Positions 22,243 to 33,207 of a DNA stretch of 64,000 bases are shown piece after piece (the first letter of the stretch is position 1; each line of letters begins with the position of its first letter). The notes beneath the pieces are model-generated. The model was not told the DNA's origin and did no database searches. It saw only the letters and a program-made list of their open reading frames with translations. The position numbers were made by a program, and so were the translations under genes. The DNA comes from Asterias amurensis (taxonomy: Eukaryota; Echinodermata; Asteroidea; Forcipulatida; Asteriidae), in contig NC_092657.1 of assembly GCF_032118995.1 (NCBI RefSeq), positions 7,069,391 through 7,133,390 on the forward strand. The letters run 5' to 3'.

Positions 22243-22774
22243 TCCTGAATGCACTGAACCGTTTTCATTATGCTTGGCGAACGCGGCTTTTCAGCTCGCC
22301 TACACCGGTCATCAGTGCCTGTCAAATCTGTGGTCACTGAGTCATGGACCTAACTCACAAGAAACGTGTCGGAGATTGTCCAGGTGAGCAGTATTTTAAA
22401 GTCACTATCTTCTTTGTTCGAGTCCCACACATTCGCTGTGGGGTTAAACAATGGTAGGCCTAAGTAGGATTTGAAACTTTGCATGGTGCAAATACGATAT
22501 GGAAAAGTTTGCGGTAACACCATGTAGTGACTAACTCTAATTAGTTCTGAATAGAACTGTTGGTTAAATGGTAAGACTAGTTTGGAAAGCAGTACAGTCA
22601 GTGCCGGTCCTTTTGTTTCTTTTTTATTGTAAGCCTGCTTATCCAACCGGCTTATTTCATTAATAACATGTATGTTTACTGTTATAAACTTACTGACATT
22701 TAACTGTCGATATTTCTCATGGAAGAATGGAAATACAGGTGTATTTGATTCGAATTGAATTGATTTCTTCCAGG
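22243..22774. other. No firm gene
   Basis: 22295-22382 could be an exon: it is preceded by CTTTTCAG and followed by GTGAGCAG. Its three frames give no recognisable domain. The minus-strand frame of 181 codons at 22350-22895 has no domain features. Confidence 0.3.
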
Positions 22775-22902
22775 AATTTCGAAAATGCGGAGGCATAAAT
22801 GGGGCCGCATGTGAGCCATGCAGCATAAGCTTCCGAGGAGTGCTGAAACCTTGGCACAAAGGTTGTGTCATTTGCCGCTCAAAGAAACACTTCATGGTTA
22901 TG
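22775..22902 (+). other. Possible cysteine-rich (LIM-like) exon
   Basis: After TTTCTTCCAG the plus strand is open to a stop near 22902. It reads EFRKCGGINGAACEPC, then SISFRGVLK and PWHKGCVICRSKKHF. C-x2-C followed by W-H-x2-C-x2-C resembles the zinc-binding core of a LIM domain, but the spacing between the cysteine pair and the histidine is shorter than usual. No supporting upstream exon was found. Confidence 0.25.
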
Positions 22903-23049
22903 TAAATGTTACGTCCTTAAATGTAGCCAGCACTGGGCTCGATGGTGACCATTATGGGGCGGCCAATTAAGGGGGCCGTCTTCACATGTACATATGTAAT
23001 ATCATTTACAAAGCAAAGTTGGATGGACAAAGCGGAACGGGCCCAGTCA

Positions 23050-23430
23050 GCTAGGAATCACTTTTGGATGTACTTATAAAAAAAAAAAAATCATAAGTCT
23101 CTCAGGGCATAAAGACATAAATAATTTATGCAATGAGAGAAAAGTGAAATTACAATTAAGCAGATTACAAATCAGCAGTTTCAAACAATGAGTTAAACCG
23201 TGATTTAAAACAGTGAAAAGAATTAGCCTGGCGAATATGCTCAGGAAGACTATTTGAAAGAAACTGTGCAGCATACCAAAGATTTGTGGCCATTTAAAAT
23301 GATAAAAGCTTTTATTGATAGATTTGACTGCATTAGTACTGGCATAATATTAATTTAGTAACAGTCATGAGTGTGAAAAAATCGCTGTAGTGTCATGAGA
23401 CAAGCCTGAGTAAGCAATATGTATTAATTA
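23050..23430 (-). mobile_element. 5'-truncated LINE 3' end
   Basis: The minus strand encodes the characteristic C-terminus of a LINE reverse-transcriptase protein: LWYAAQFLSNSLPEHIRQAN followed by SFHCFKSRFNSLF and a stop. The motif LP-x-x-I-R-x-A ... F-K-x-x-(L/F) is typical of CR1/L2-like and Rex-like lineages. A 3' tail follows with the usual CCTGAGAGACTTATG and a T-rich end, read on minus, near 23080. Only the last part of the element is present, as expected from incomplete reverse transcription. Confidence 0.6.
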
Positions 23431-23939
23431 TCCATTACCTGAAGAGTCACGGGATATAAACATCAGTTTGAGTTGTAGAGATCAGGCTGAGATGACAACA
23501 ATGGGTATGCAACAGGCCTACATAAGTATTACTATACGCCATGTAGATTAACACACCAAAAACATACATTTTGTTAAAAGGATCAAGGCCAATCCTTATG
23601 ATAAAAACGCGGGAGATGTGGGCTTTTTATTTTGTGGAATTGTACATGTCAAACAGCTATTCTTATCAATCCAAAAGATTCACTATCAATCCAAAATATT
23701 CAGCAAATAGTGCGTTTCCGCCGTTTAGCGGCGTGCATCAAAGGGCATTATTTTGTCATCATAGTTGAAGCCTGCTTTGTTTTACTTTTACCAAAGTGCA
23801 ACAACGCGGCTATACAAAACGGGGCACCACAATGTGGTTATAAACTTGAAACGGGCTTTGTGGCCCTTTCTAACTTCGCAAGTTTAGTATCAAAAAAAAA
23901 AAAAAAAAAAATCCACAACGTAGCCCTAAAAAGAGTACT

Positions 23940-24520
23940 ACCCGGGCAGGGTCCCGACATAGTAGGATGGTTTGACCTCACGTATAAATAATAAGAATGG
24001 GCCCCGAAAAATGTGAGTAGATCTGGCCCCGAGGTGGTGAGAAATTTGGCCTCACAAATGAAGTACTATAGGGGTGGGTCCCGAGGCGGTGAGATGATTT
24101 GGCCTCACAGATAAAGTACTATGGGGCTGGGCCCCGAGGTGGTGAGATGATTTGGCCTCACAGATAAAGTACTATGGGGCTGGGCCCCGAGGTGGTGAGA
24201 TGATTTGGCCTCACAGATGAATTACTATGGGGATGGGCCTCAAGGTGGTGAGATGATTTGGCCTCACATAAGTATCAATTTGATATTAAAAATAGTATTT
24301 ATAGTAATGTACTAATTATGGTTAGTTGTAAGTATATATCTAGTTTTACAGACGAAGTTTTGTGGGGACGGGCCCCGAGTTTGTGAGATAATTTGGCCTC
24401 ACAGATTAAGTACTATGGGGATGGGCCCGAGATCGTGAGATGATTTGGCCTCACAGTTTAAGTACTATGGGGATGGGTCCCGAGATCGTGAGATGATTTG
24501 GCCTCACAGAAGTAAATATG
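23940..24520. repeat. 60-bp satellite (GGGCCCCGAGGTGGTGAGAT type)
   Basis: About nine to ten units of close to 60 bp, each with GGGCCCCGAGGTGGTGAGAT, then GATTTGGCCTCACAG and then AAGTACTATGGGG. The array is interrupted by an unrelated AT-rich stretch at about 24270-24350. Weaker copies continue to about 24980 (GAGCCGAGGTGGCGAGATAA). Two central units are identical, so homogenisation was recent. Confidence 0.85.
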
Positions 24521-24732
24521 GTGTTAATAATGATTTTTGTAATAATAATAATAGTCAGATGTATGTTTTGCTCCACAGAGGGAATACAAATACAGTATAT
24601 TACGAAGCCTACAGATTGCGAGGTGATTCTGCCTCGCAGAAAGTTATGAAATGATATTGCCTTAAATTTAAAGCATCTCCCGAGATGGCTAGAGATGAAT
24701 TATATGAGTCCGAAAATAAAGATTTCCTAGTC

Positions 24733-24796
24733 AAAAAAAAAAAAATAAAAAAAATAAATAAAAAAAAATAAAATAAAAAAAAAATAATAATAATTT
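24733..24796. repeat. A-rich tract
   Basis: A run of A with interspersed T (AAAATAAAAAAAATAAATAAA type) and then AATAATAATAA. It could be the A-tail of a retroposed sequence, but no body was recognised next to it. Confidence 0.6.
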
Positions 24797-24979
24797 ACTT
24801 TGGGTTCATAGGTGTGGGGACGGCACCAAATATGCTTTACCGTAAAAAGAGTGCTGGCGGCAATGAGCCGAGGTGGCGAGATAAGTTTGCCTCGCTATAA
24901 ATATTAAGATGCAGGTATTTGTTCTGCGATCGTGTGAGAAATTTGGACTCGTAACAAAATGTGTTATTATTTATAGTTG

Positions 24980-26219
24980 GTTCCGAAATCGTGCGATCAC
25001 TTGGCAAAGAACAATCATCGGTTGCGGCGTTAAACCTTGCTTGGCGCAAGTACGGGCGCAGTCCCTCCGTAGTCTAGTACACGAGTACGAAAGGGCAGTA
25101 AGTGTCGAATAGTATCATGGAATTTTGTAATTTCAATAAATTTGTGTATCTTATGTAAATTTTAATCCGTGCCACGTCAGCAACATGATGCTACGGATGG
25201 CTTGAATCCTCAAAGCCGTTCCATAGAAGCAGGGTAACGGGGCGTACGTTAGTGTATGTTAGCTTAGCCAAACAAACAGAGCAAGATGTTTTAACAAACA
25301 TTATACTTAAAAGTATAATGTTTGCTTGCAGTTATATCAATTCAATTCAATTTATTTATTTCATCACAGAGTACAAGTAAAAAGAGGCTTATATTTACAG
25401 GCAAAGGGAAATACTGAGTGAAAGCGCCGGATATAAAAAAATACGTCTTTTTGCATTGCTTCCCTCTTCTCCCTTGAAGTGGGTAAGCCTAAGAAGGCCG
25501 GTGTTTGCAACAGTTGTGGCTTAGGCACAAACAAAACGCAAATATTTTCACTACAGCGTCCATTGTGTGGCACATTTTACCCGTTCCCAGTACCTCCACG
25601 GTCAACGGGACATGTTTTGTTTTGTTTTTAGGAGTATGGAAAGTACCTTCAAAATACTCAAGGCGCACCTGGGGGAGAATATTTCACCGCTTCAAAATCA
25701 TTCCAGAGGAAACGAGAGAGACGGCGAGCGAAGGGTTGTACACTACGGTAGGAATGTCATGGACGCCGGCTTTAAAGAAGAAAGAAATAAATGGCACGCG
25801 TGTACATAGATTATAGAATTTGCATTTGACAAGGTCTAGGGTGAAGGCAACAAAGGTTTACAACGCGGGTCACCTACACAGATTGTGGTCTTCTAGAATG
25901 GAGGCAGACTTCTTGTACTGTTGAAGTTTTAGAGTACAATCGGGCGAAACCCAGCCAATGGAGTCGTCGAGGAAAGCCACTTTATTCTAAGGGAAATTGG
26001 ACAGACCAGTTTGGCTTTGCATGTTTCTTTCTAAAGATACTTAGGCAGCCTCCAGATCCATATATGAGTAGTGACCAAATCTATTAACGTGGTTCAGTCG
26101 ACGGAGGCTGCGGTCGGCGATAGAAGCTGAATGGTTTTATTTTTATATTATACTTTCACAGAATGTTCAATGGAGCGTGGAAGGAAGGCAAAGAGTGATG
26201 TGTTGGACTGATCGATGCC
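24980..26219. other. No recognisable gene
   Basis: AATAAA near 25134 and a CAATTCAATTCAATTTATTT tract at 25340-25360 resemble LINE-derived 3' tails. The open frame at 25505-25816 has no domain. The left edge of duplicated copy A is at 26220. Confidence 0.35.
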
Positions 26220-26879
26220 ATCTTGTTGTCAAGTAGCCTAACGCGGAGGTTTTGCATGGTGGATATATAACTTAGTCGGTCTATTTGGTTTCGTGGTATG
26301 CAGTCTATCATACACGGTGCCGTTGAAACACCGTTGCGTTGGTCATCCCCAAATTGAGGAAGTTTTGTCAGGACAGAATCTAACTATGGTGACCTTGAAG
26401 CGTTATGGCAATTCTGTTTTCCTTCCCGCAGCTCTCACGAAACAGTCAGGCCGAGCTTAACGGCAGACTCGACGTTTTTCGTACAACCCACGGCCTTAAA
26501 GAGCATAGATTTCTGTTTAGAGCCTAAATATCTGTTTAAATGTCGGTTGCTAGACCATCATACGGTTGGGGATGACCATCTAGACGACAACTCTACCCGG
26601 ATGGTGTAGTCATGTTTGACTGATAGGACACACGTGTAGCCTCATACGGAGGGAAATGACCTTACACGGCAACCTCACAAGGACACGGAGGAACCTTTTA
26701 GAGCTCCATACTATGGATGATTTTAGTTTTAATCGGCTGGGTCCTCAGGTAAAGCTTTTTATTTCTTCCTAATGGCTTGGGTCCAACACGAGAAAAGGGA
26801 TATCACTGAAGTAGTATATTATTTTTATAGGCCGATACTTGCAACGGGTACAGAAGTACATTAAACCTTAGGAGCAGTC

Positions 26880-27560
26880 AGAGGCCCACGTCACGAGGAA
26901 GGAGCTGTCCATACGTTATAGGCGAGACCAGCTCGTTGGTGGTAGGCGAGGTTATGAGCCAGCTCCCATCAGGTCAAAAAAAAGAAAAAGAAAAAAAAAA
27001 AAAAAAAAAAAAGGTGACGAGGTCTGATGGCAGTGATCACTCCTTGGCAAACTCCGCGGGGATGTGTCCTCCCTTGTTTATTGCCCCTAAGCTGGCACAG
27101 TTTGCTTTTTATCAACAAATGAGTTGGTGGATGGGGGTTTTGTTGTTTTGTCATTATGCTTGCTTCATCCGACGATCTTCTATCACAGGAGGCAGTAGAT
27201 TCTAACTGCTTCTCGCAGCATCAGCGGGTCGAGATGACTGCGCATTGTGTGCCCACGTGGTCGATTTTGGGGGTTTCCGAGTTTGGGCAACTCAAAGATG
27301 CGAGAATTCAGCAGACAGTCAGTGGCCATAGAGAAAGTATGAGAAGCATGCATGGGTCTTCTTCATCAGATGAAGATGTTACCGAGCATAGAGCTCAAAC
27401 CTCAGCCTATACAAGTTGGCTATCTAGCTGTGTTGACGTTTGGCGTAGCAGTTTGACCGAATGGCGGGCGTTCCAACCTTTGGGCCGTCATTTAGGTTTG
27501 GGTGAGAAATGGGGAGTTTTGGTAAGAACCGGATGCTTGAGGCGGTCTGGGGTTTGGTGA
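26880..27560 (+). other. Unidentified coding-like stretch, present in both copies
   Basis: A basic frame (KELSIRYRRDQLVGGRRGYE, then PAPIRSK) runs into an A-rich tract near 26990-27012. It is followed by overlapping frames such as MLASSDDLLSQEAVDSNCFS and SSSSDEDVTEHRAQTSA (27156-27560). Copy B (55318-56064) carries the same, with a different A-tract and a 10-bp insertion near 55902 that changes frame. No family is recognised. It may be a decayed element or an unknown gene, and identity between copies reflects recent duplication rather than constraint. Confidence 0.3.
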
Positions 27561-27636
27561 GAGTTGGGAGGTTTAGGGTTTCCTTTGCTTTGTCGGCGTG
27601 AGGAAGCACGCCACAGGGTTAGAAGCGAACAATCGT

Positions 27637-28317
27637 TTACACCCATATCTAAACCTAAATGTAGAGTCTTGAGCCCACGAGTGTGCAGTGGTGCAAATAG
27701 TTTACTATTTGCACCACTGTGAACAAAGATGGCGCATGATTCAAATCATTCGCGTTTCTGGCAGGCTCAAGGTGGAGAGGGGATACGGGAGTCAGTGATA
27801 CAGCAAGTGGTTTGTAGGTTAGCAAGGGGGAAATGTACCCACCCAGTCCCCCCCCCCCCCCCAGACTTCCCGGATCAGTATAAGAACTGTCAACCATCCT
27901 GTTTGGTGTACCCCTCCCTAAAAGTCAGTCTGGCTTTAAGTGAGGGGCACAACTTTCACAAATGGTCCAACACTTTTGGATGGTCCGTGGTCCCCCTAGG
28001 CAAAAGTAAATAGCAAAATCAGTACAATGTTTCATTTTAAATTTAGACGTAACCAGAGAAATTTGTAATGGCCAAATATGCGTACAGTGAGGTTTGGCCA
28101 CTGGGCCGGTTTTACAGTACGTCTGAGTAGGGTACAACACTTTTTTTCTTTTTTTCTTTTTTTTTTGCATCCCACTTACCCATTCCACAGGGACAGTTGT
28201 AACAGAGGGAAAACTCCGGACTCGGGATTCTACACCCCCAATCGTTTACACCCATATCTAAACCTAAATGTCGAGTGTTGAGCCCGCGAGTGTGCAGTGG
28301 TGCAAATAGTTTACTAT
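27637..28317. repeat. 80-bp direct repeats 600 bp apart
   Basis: The block CAATCGTTTACACCCATATC ... CGAGTGTGCAGTGGTGCAAA ... TAGTTTACTAT occurs at 27637-27713 and at 28239-28315 with a few differences. At the first copy it continues into an inverted repeat (GTGGTGCAAATAG/CTATTTGCACCAC). The same arrangement is in copy B (56137 and 56739). The enclosed 0.5 kb contains a C-tract and T-rich runs and no recognisable gene. Confidence 0.8.
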
Positions 28318-28552
28318 CTCAATGAGTCCCAACGTCTTCGGATACAAACTGAACTCGCTTTAAGTACTGCGAGTAATCTTAAGTTAGGAAGAGTTTGGTG
28401 AAAACGAAAACGATGACTGTTCCCCAATGCTTTCAACTACAAAAACTGCGTCCATTTAAAACATTTTGTTTAAAGATTCACGTGCCATATGCAACCACTC
28501 CTTTGTAACTTGCTTAAATATCTACACATTACACCGCCACCAAATTGACAAT

Positions 28553-29186
28553 AGGGAGCTTTCGATTTGGGGCGGGAGGAGGAAGGGGACGGTAACGAGA
28601 GCGCACAAATTGATCAGCGCATGCGAGAAAATGAACAGGAAAATGAGCAGAGTTTGGGAACGGTTTATGGTTGAAATAACGTCCCGTCTAAGCACTACCG
28701 AATGGTTCCGTTAATTTGTACACGTTGTTATGGTTGTTATACAATGCACTTAACCGTGATCAGTGTGGCCGTGTCACCGTCCGGTTCATAGCTAGAAATA
28801 CAAACAGCTTACAAATCAGGGCCCAATTTCATAGCGCTGCTTAACGCTACGCAAGTTTGCGTGCTTACTGTAGCAGAAAAAATGGTTTAGCCTTAGCGTG
28901 TTTCACAGGTTAGCAGAAAATTTGGGCGGCCATATTGCGTGTTTACCGTGGATTTGGATTGTGTTGCATTTATTTTCGTGCGGTAAGCACCGGAAGGTTA
29001 GCATGCCTCTTCGTTTGCTTACGGTTAGCAGCGTTATGAAATAAAAGTTGCACAGTAAGCACAAAATCGGCCGCTAAGCAGCGCTATGAAATTTGGCCCA
29101 ATACGGGAGCGTGAACGCCGGGACCGCCGCGTTCGGTTACTTTTCGTCTTGAACGCCCCACCGTCCCAAATCGAAAGCTCTCTAAA
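28553..29186. mobile_element. Inverted-repeat element with a second hairpin element inside
   Basis: The outer arms GGGAGCTTTCGATTTGGGG (28553) and its inverse TCCCAAATCGAAAGCTCTC (29164-29182) bound the element. Inside, 28819-29100 is a complete GGGCCCAATTTCATAG hairpin element whose right arm is GCAGCGCTATGAAATTTGGC. Copy B carries the same pair at about 57054-57687, so nesting predates the duplication. Confidence 0.7.
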
Positions 29187-29295
29187 ATCTTTTTTTCTCA
29201 ATCAATTCGCTCCCCTTTTCATTAAATCAACATACCAATGATTACCTTCAATATTTCTCCCGAAACATTGTTCTCAGTCGTAGTTTGCCTTGAAT

Positions 29296-29674
29296 AAAGA
29301 CGCTGGACCCTATTGGTCATTGTCAAACACCAGTCTTCTCATATTTAGTGTATCTCAAAATAAGCATGATATTACAATTCTGTGAAAATTTGAACTTAAT
29401 TGGTCGTCGAAGTTGCGAGATAACTATGAAAAAACACCCTTGCCACACGAAGTTGTGTGTTTTCAGATGCTTGATTTCGAGACCTCAAATTCAAATTTTG
29501 AGGTCTCGAAGTCAAATTCTCGGACAGTTACTTCTTTTTTGAATACTACTTCACTTCAGAGGGAGCCGTTTCTAACGATGTTTTATACTATCAACCTCCC
29601 CACATTACTCGCTACCTATTGATGTTTTATGCTAATAATTAGTTTGAGCAATTACCAGTGTTCATTGCCTAAAA
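29296..29674 (+). mobile_element. TTAAAGGCAGTGGACAC-family MITE in copy A
   Basis: Starts GACGCTGGACCCTATTGGTC and ends near CAGTGTTCATTGCCTAAAA, with the central palindrome GATTTCGAGACCTCA/GAGGTCTCGAAGTC. The termini are degraded relative to the consensus, so it is an old insertion. The partner in copy B is at 57796-58180. Confidence 0.8.
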
Positions 29675-30700
29675 TTCCAACACACTAATTGTTATGCTCA
29701 CTGTTTCATTTGAATCTTACTCTCCTACTTTTACATGTGTACTCCATCACCCAATTTTCAAACCGGACTCAGTGGTATGTTAGTTTACATTTACATTTTA
29801 AACGTTTTGAAGATATAAGCTTCCTTTTAAATACTACTTGCTGGTGCTGGTACTGGTGCTGTAGTTTTTAAGACCTGAGCAAGTCATATTCACGGGAATA
29901 ATTTAGGCATGTACAACGGATATACGCGTCTCCCCTAAAGGGTTTGGAGACTTTTTATAACACAAAACACACTGTCTGCAGATTAACATTCAGACACACA
30001 GTTTGACGCTAATGATAGCAGAAAGCCCCCCTTAAAATATCACAGACTGAGGTGCTGTCATTTTATTTATTTTTTTTGAGAAATGAGTAAAACATTGTCA
30101 CAACAATATTTTCGTCTCAATTTAAGAAGTGGTATTGCCATTAACTGGGTAACACGTTTCGCTTTGCTTCATTGGTCATCGTTAAAACCGTCCAAATTGC
30201 TAATTCAAACATCCCAAGGTAATTTACTAGACCTTGTCACTCCACCCGAAACCCTTATTATGATGACCGATTGCTCAAACTGCATGGTTGTAATAAACAA
30301 CCAGTCCAAGTAATATTTTTATAATTTGTAAATTCAGGCAAACATATTTCCTATGAATAATTAATGCACGGAGCGCTTATGCATTAGTTTTATGTTATTC
30401 ACGCATTTCCAACCAATACTAAAGCTAAAAAGGGTCACTTCGCTTAAAGTGCGTACTTGACTGTAGTACGATCATGGGGGACAAAAAGTCAACCAAATAA
30501 CGCAAACGAGTTTGTTGTGACGATGACGTCATTTGCGTCAGGTCGTGTCTTGGTCCAGCGAGGATCAAATTCCTAAAATCTCTTCGATACAGTTCAACAC
30601 TTATTTCAAGTTCCTCAATCAATATAAATACAATGTTTAGACAGTGATACACAAAAATGTAGGACATTGGGGGCCACAACCAATTGGTACAGAGATAGCC
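29675..30700. other. No recognised gene; a small open frame at 30083-30313
   Basis: A 76-codon frame (starting MSKTLSQQYFRLNLRS) is present in both duplicate copies with one residue changed (T to I; copy B 58591-58821). It has no known domain and no evidence of splicing. Given how recent the duplication is, conservation here means little. Confidence 0.25.
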
Positions 30701-30779
30701 TTGTCGGTTACATATGGGTCATATTAAAATCTCTGGTGCAGTATCCAATGGGCGTTTATCACATCGGCCATACCATTTG

Positions 30780-30925
30780 GGACTCATTTCACTTTTCATG
30801 GCTCTTGTGGGAACCATTTCATGGTCCATGTGGGGCCCATGTTATGGCCCATGTGGGAACCACGTCATGGCCGAATTGGGAACCAATTCATGGCCCAGGT
30901 GGGAATCATTTCATATCAATAATGC
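30780..30925. repeat. 24-bp minisatellite (CATGGCCCATGTGGGAACCA)
   Basis: About six imperfect units around CATGGCCCATGTGGGAACCA. Copy B (59328-59470) has one more unit, so the array has changed length since the duplication. Three open frames cross it because 24 is a multiple of three; they are not taken as genes. Confidence 0.8.
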
Positions 30926-31651
30926 GACCTAACCCACTTGGATTTGACACACGGACTGTGGTTACAATAAAAAATAAAAAATAAAACGTTTTCCAGGTAA
31001 AACAATCTTTTTTGCCAGCGTGTTAACCGTTTCGCACGTACAGTGTGCGGTATCAACCACTACGAACACAGCATACAGCAAAGTGTATTAGAACAATTTG
31101 ATTTTGCCGAATAACGTCTACTGCCTTTAAAATAAAGAGGTGATTTTTGCCTTTTTTTCTTCCTGAGAAAATATTAAAACAAAACTTTGTTTTGTCAAAG
31201 GTGCCCAGTAAATAATAAATAGTAATAACTATTATTTTATTAATAATTGAAATTTAAAAAATCACCCGTGTTTAAACTTTAAAAAATCATCCAAGGTGTA
31301 ATGACTGTAATTGTACAAAGTCATCCAAGGTGAAATGACTAATTGTACAACCAAAAAGTCGTTGTTTTGCAAACAAAAGAATAACCGACTTTAAAGTGTT
31401 TGTTTTAAGCTAGTGTAAAATCCCTTGATCAATAGTGAAATGAAAGAATCTCTGAAAAAATATTGTGTTCGTAAAGAAAAGACTTGCCGATTTCCATTCT
31501 CGAAAAGCTCACAGATCAAACAGTAGGTTTTGGATCATGTGAAAATGAGGCCATTGCAACGTGTAAGCATCAAATAATATAATCTTTGGTAAGTGCAGAG
31601 TGAGAGCAACGTTCTGATGTAAGAGACCTACTGCACTCATTTAAATAACAA

Positions 31652-31940
31652 CGTGTAACGGTTTACAAGGTACCGTGGCGCAATATGCTGCCAATCAAAT
31701 ATGGGGATGGATTTGACCCTATCTCGAGTTACGATGAGTTAGGACTAGCCTTTAGTTTTGTATACCTCCTTAGACTAGTCTTAAATTAGGACTAGTCCAA
31801 ACTCTTTTTAAAATCGACCCCAGGAAAAAATTTCACTGGGTTACCATTCGTGCATTACACAGGACATAAAAAGAATGGTGATCAGTAAAGCCGGCTCTTG
31901 AGTAGGTTGTCTTATTCACTTGGTTACGACACGTCAAAAT
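31652..31940 (-). mobile_element. SINE-like repeat lacking its B box (copy A)
   Basis: Partner of the fuller element at 60215-60545. The tail (GATTGGCAGCATATTGCGCC on minus) and the ACTAGTCCTAATTTAAGACT inverted motif are present. About 44 bp including the B-box-like sequence is missing between 31876 and 31880. Confidence 0.5.
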
Positions 31941-32118
31941 AACGCTCAAAGATTCCCGAAACTAGGTGGTTGTGAAAAGCAACTAGAAATGTTAAGTTTC
32001 AAACGAACTGAAATTAAATGTTGTCAGTGTTGATTGCTGTCTATTACGAAGATAATTTTGACAGTTTAGGTCACAAACAAGGACATTTCACTGCTTTTGT
32101 TGTACCAGTCACCGTTAT

Positions 32119-33207
32119 TTACAGTCTAGATTCACCTGTATCGATAGAACAGACGCTCCGTGCAGTTGATTTATTATTACTCCTTGGTTTACTAACTGCA
32201 TTAAGTGAGTTGTCTGAGTACCGTCCACGCCGTCTAACGCATTCAAACGCCTCGGTAAACGCAGCTCTGTATTGTGCGTTAAACGCGCAGTAAATGATTG
32301 GATTAACAACAGTGTTAATCCGTAAAGGACTTTGAACAATCCAATCTGCGTACTTCCCAAGAAGAACACTGATAGGATTATCAAGACCCTCAAAGAATGA
32401 GCAGATCCAACCAGTCAGAATTAACAAAGTGAAAGGAGCTTGACATAAGAAGAACACCACACCATTGACTACCAACATCTTTGCGACTTGGTTACGGACG
32501 TGCCGCGCCTTTGAATTAGATTTTGAATTCTTGCAATCTGCGTTAAAGTCTTTGCGTTTGTTCAGTATGTGGATAATGCGAGCATACATGTAGACGTTAC
32601 CGATCATTGCAATACACCAAGGGATGACAAGAAGAGGCTCGCTGATGTACTGCATCCACTCAGCCCCCGGTATGGGACCGCAAAGTGAAATCTTTGATGG
32701 GAATCCTTTGTACATGTCTTCTTCGGGCCACCGTAGGCATAAGACTCGGTGATTAGCGAAACATGGAGTTATGATTAGCGAAAAACCTACTCCAATGCCC
32801 CAGCAGATTGCAACCATTTTATAGGTTCGTCTCCGACTGCGCATCTTAAGATGCTGGATTGGATGACACAATGCGAGGTATCTTTCAAACGTCACCATGG
32901 TAACCAGTGCAATGGATGTCTCCACTGCCGTGTTTAATGCAAAGTTAAATGTGACGCAGCCAAGAGTACTGCCGAATGGCTGGTGCTTTGACACTTGTGA
33001 GAAAGCAAACCTCCCCAAATCTTTCCCAGAAAACAAGATCAAAAAGAGCACATCGGACAGTGCCAAGTTTGCAAAGTACAAATCAGTTTCCGATCTTAGT
33101 CGGGGACTGCGGAAAAAGACGAACAAAAGTAACAAGTTGGTGAGAAGACCTAGGCCTAAGATTATCGGCACATTTAAGCCCATGTCACACGATTCTGTTG
33201 AACCCAT
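32119..33207 (-). CDS. Class A GPCR, peptide-receptor-like, copy A (short N-terminus)
   Basis: Intronless, 362 codons, intact. Seven hydrophobic segments are seen, with TM2 LALSD, ERYLALCHP at the end of TM3, FFLCQAPF in TM6 in place of the usual CWxP, and NPIIYCAFNAQYRAAF in TM7/helix 8. The tail ends SRL, which fits a class I PDZ ligand. By general resemblance it belongs with neuropeptide receptors (TRH/neuromedin-U-like); the ligand is unknown. Compared with copy B, 26 residues between MGSTESCD and VPIILG are replaced by MGLN. The extracellular N-terminus is therefore about a dozen residues and TM1 is at its minimum length. It differs from copy B at 30 other positions. It may be a functional paralogue or one crippled at the surface. 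Confidence 0.85.
   Translation of the reverse strand: MGSTESCDMGLNVPIILGLGLLTNLLLLFVFFRSPRLRSETDLYFANLALSDVLFLILFSGKDLGRFAFSQVSKHQPFGSTLGCVTFNFALNTAVETSIALVTMVTFERYLALCHPIQHLKMRSRRRTYKMVAICWGIGVGFSLIITPCFANHRVLCLRWPEEDMYKGFPSKISLCGPIPGAEWMQYISEPLLVIPWCIAMIGNVYMYARIIHILNKRKDFNADCKNSKSNSKARHVRNQVAKMLVVNGVVFFLCQAPFTLLILTGWICSFFEGLDNPISVLLGKYADWIVQSPLRINTVVNPIIYCAFNAQYRAAFTEAFECVRRRGRYSDNSLNAVSKPRSNNKSTARSVCSIDTGESRL

Noticed and set aside
22350-22895. 181-codon minus-strand frame
   Set aside because: No domain, unusual composition, and possible exons lie on the opposite strand.
27637-28317. Direct repeats as the long terminal repeats of a retroelement
   Set aside because: The repeats are only 80 bp and the interior is 0.5 kb without a recognisable reverse transcriptase, primer site or polypurine tract.
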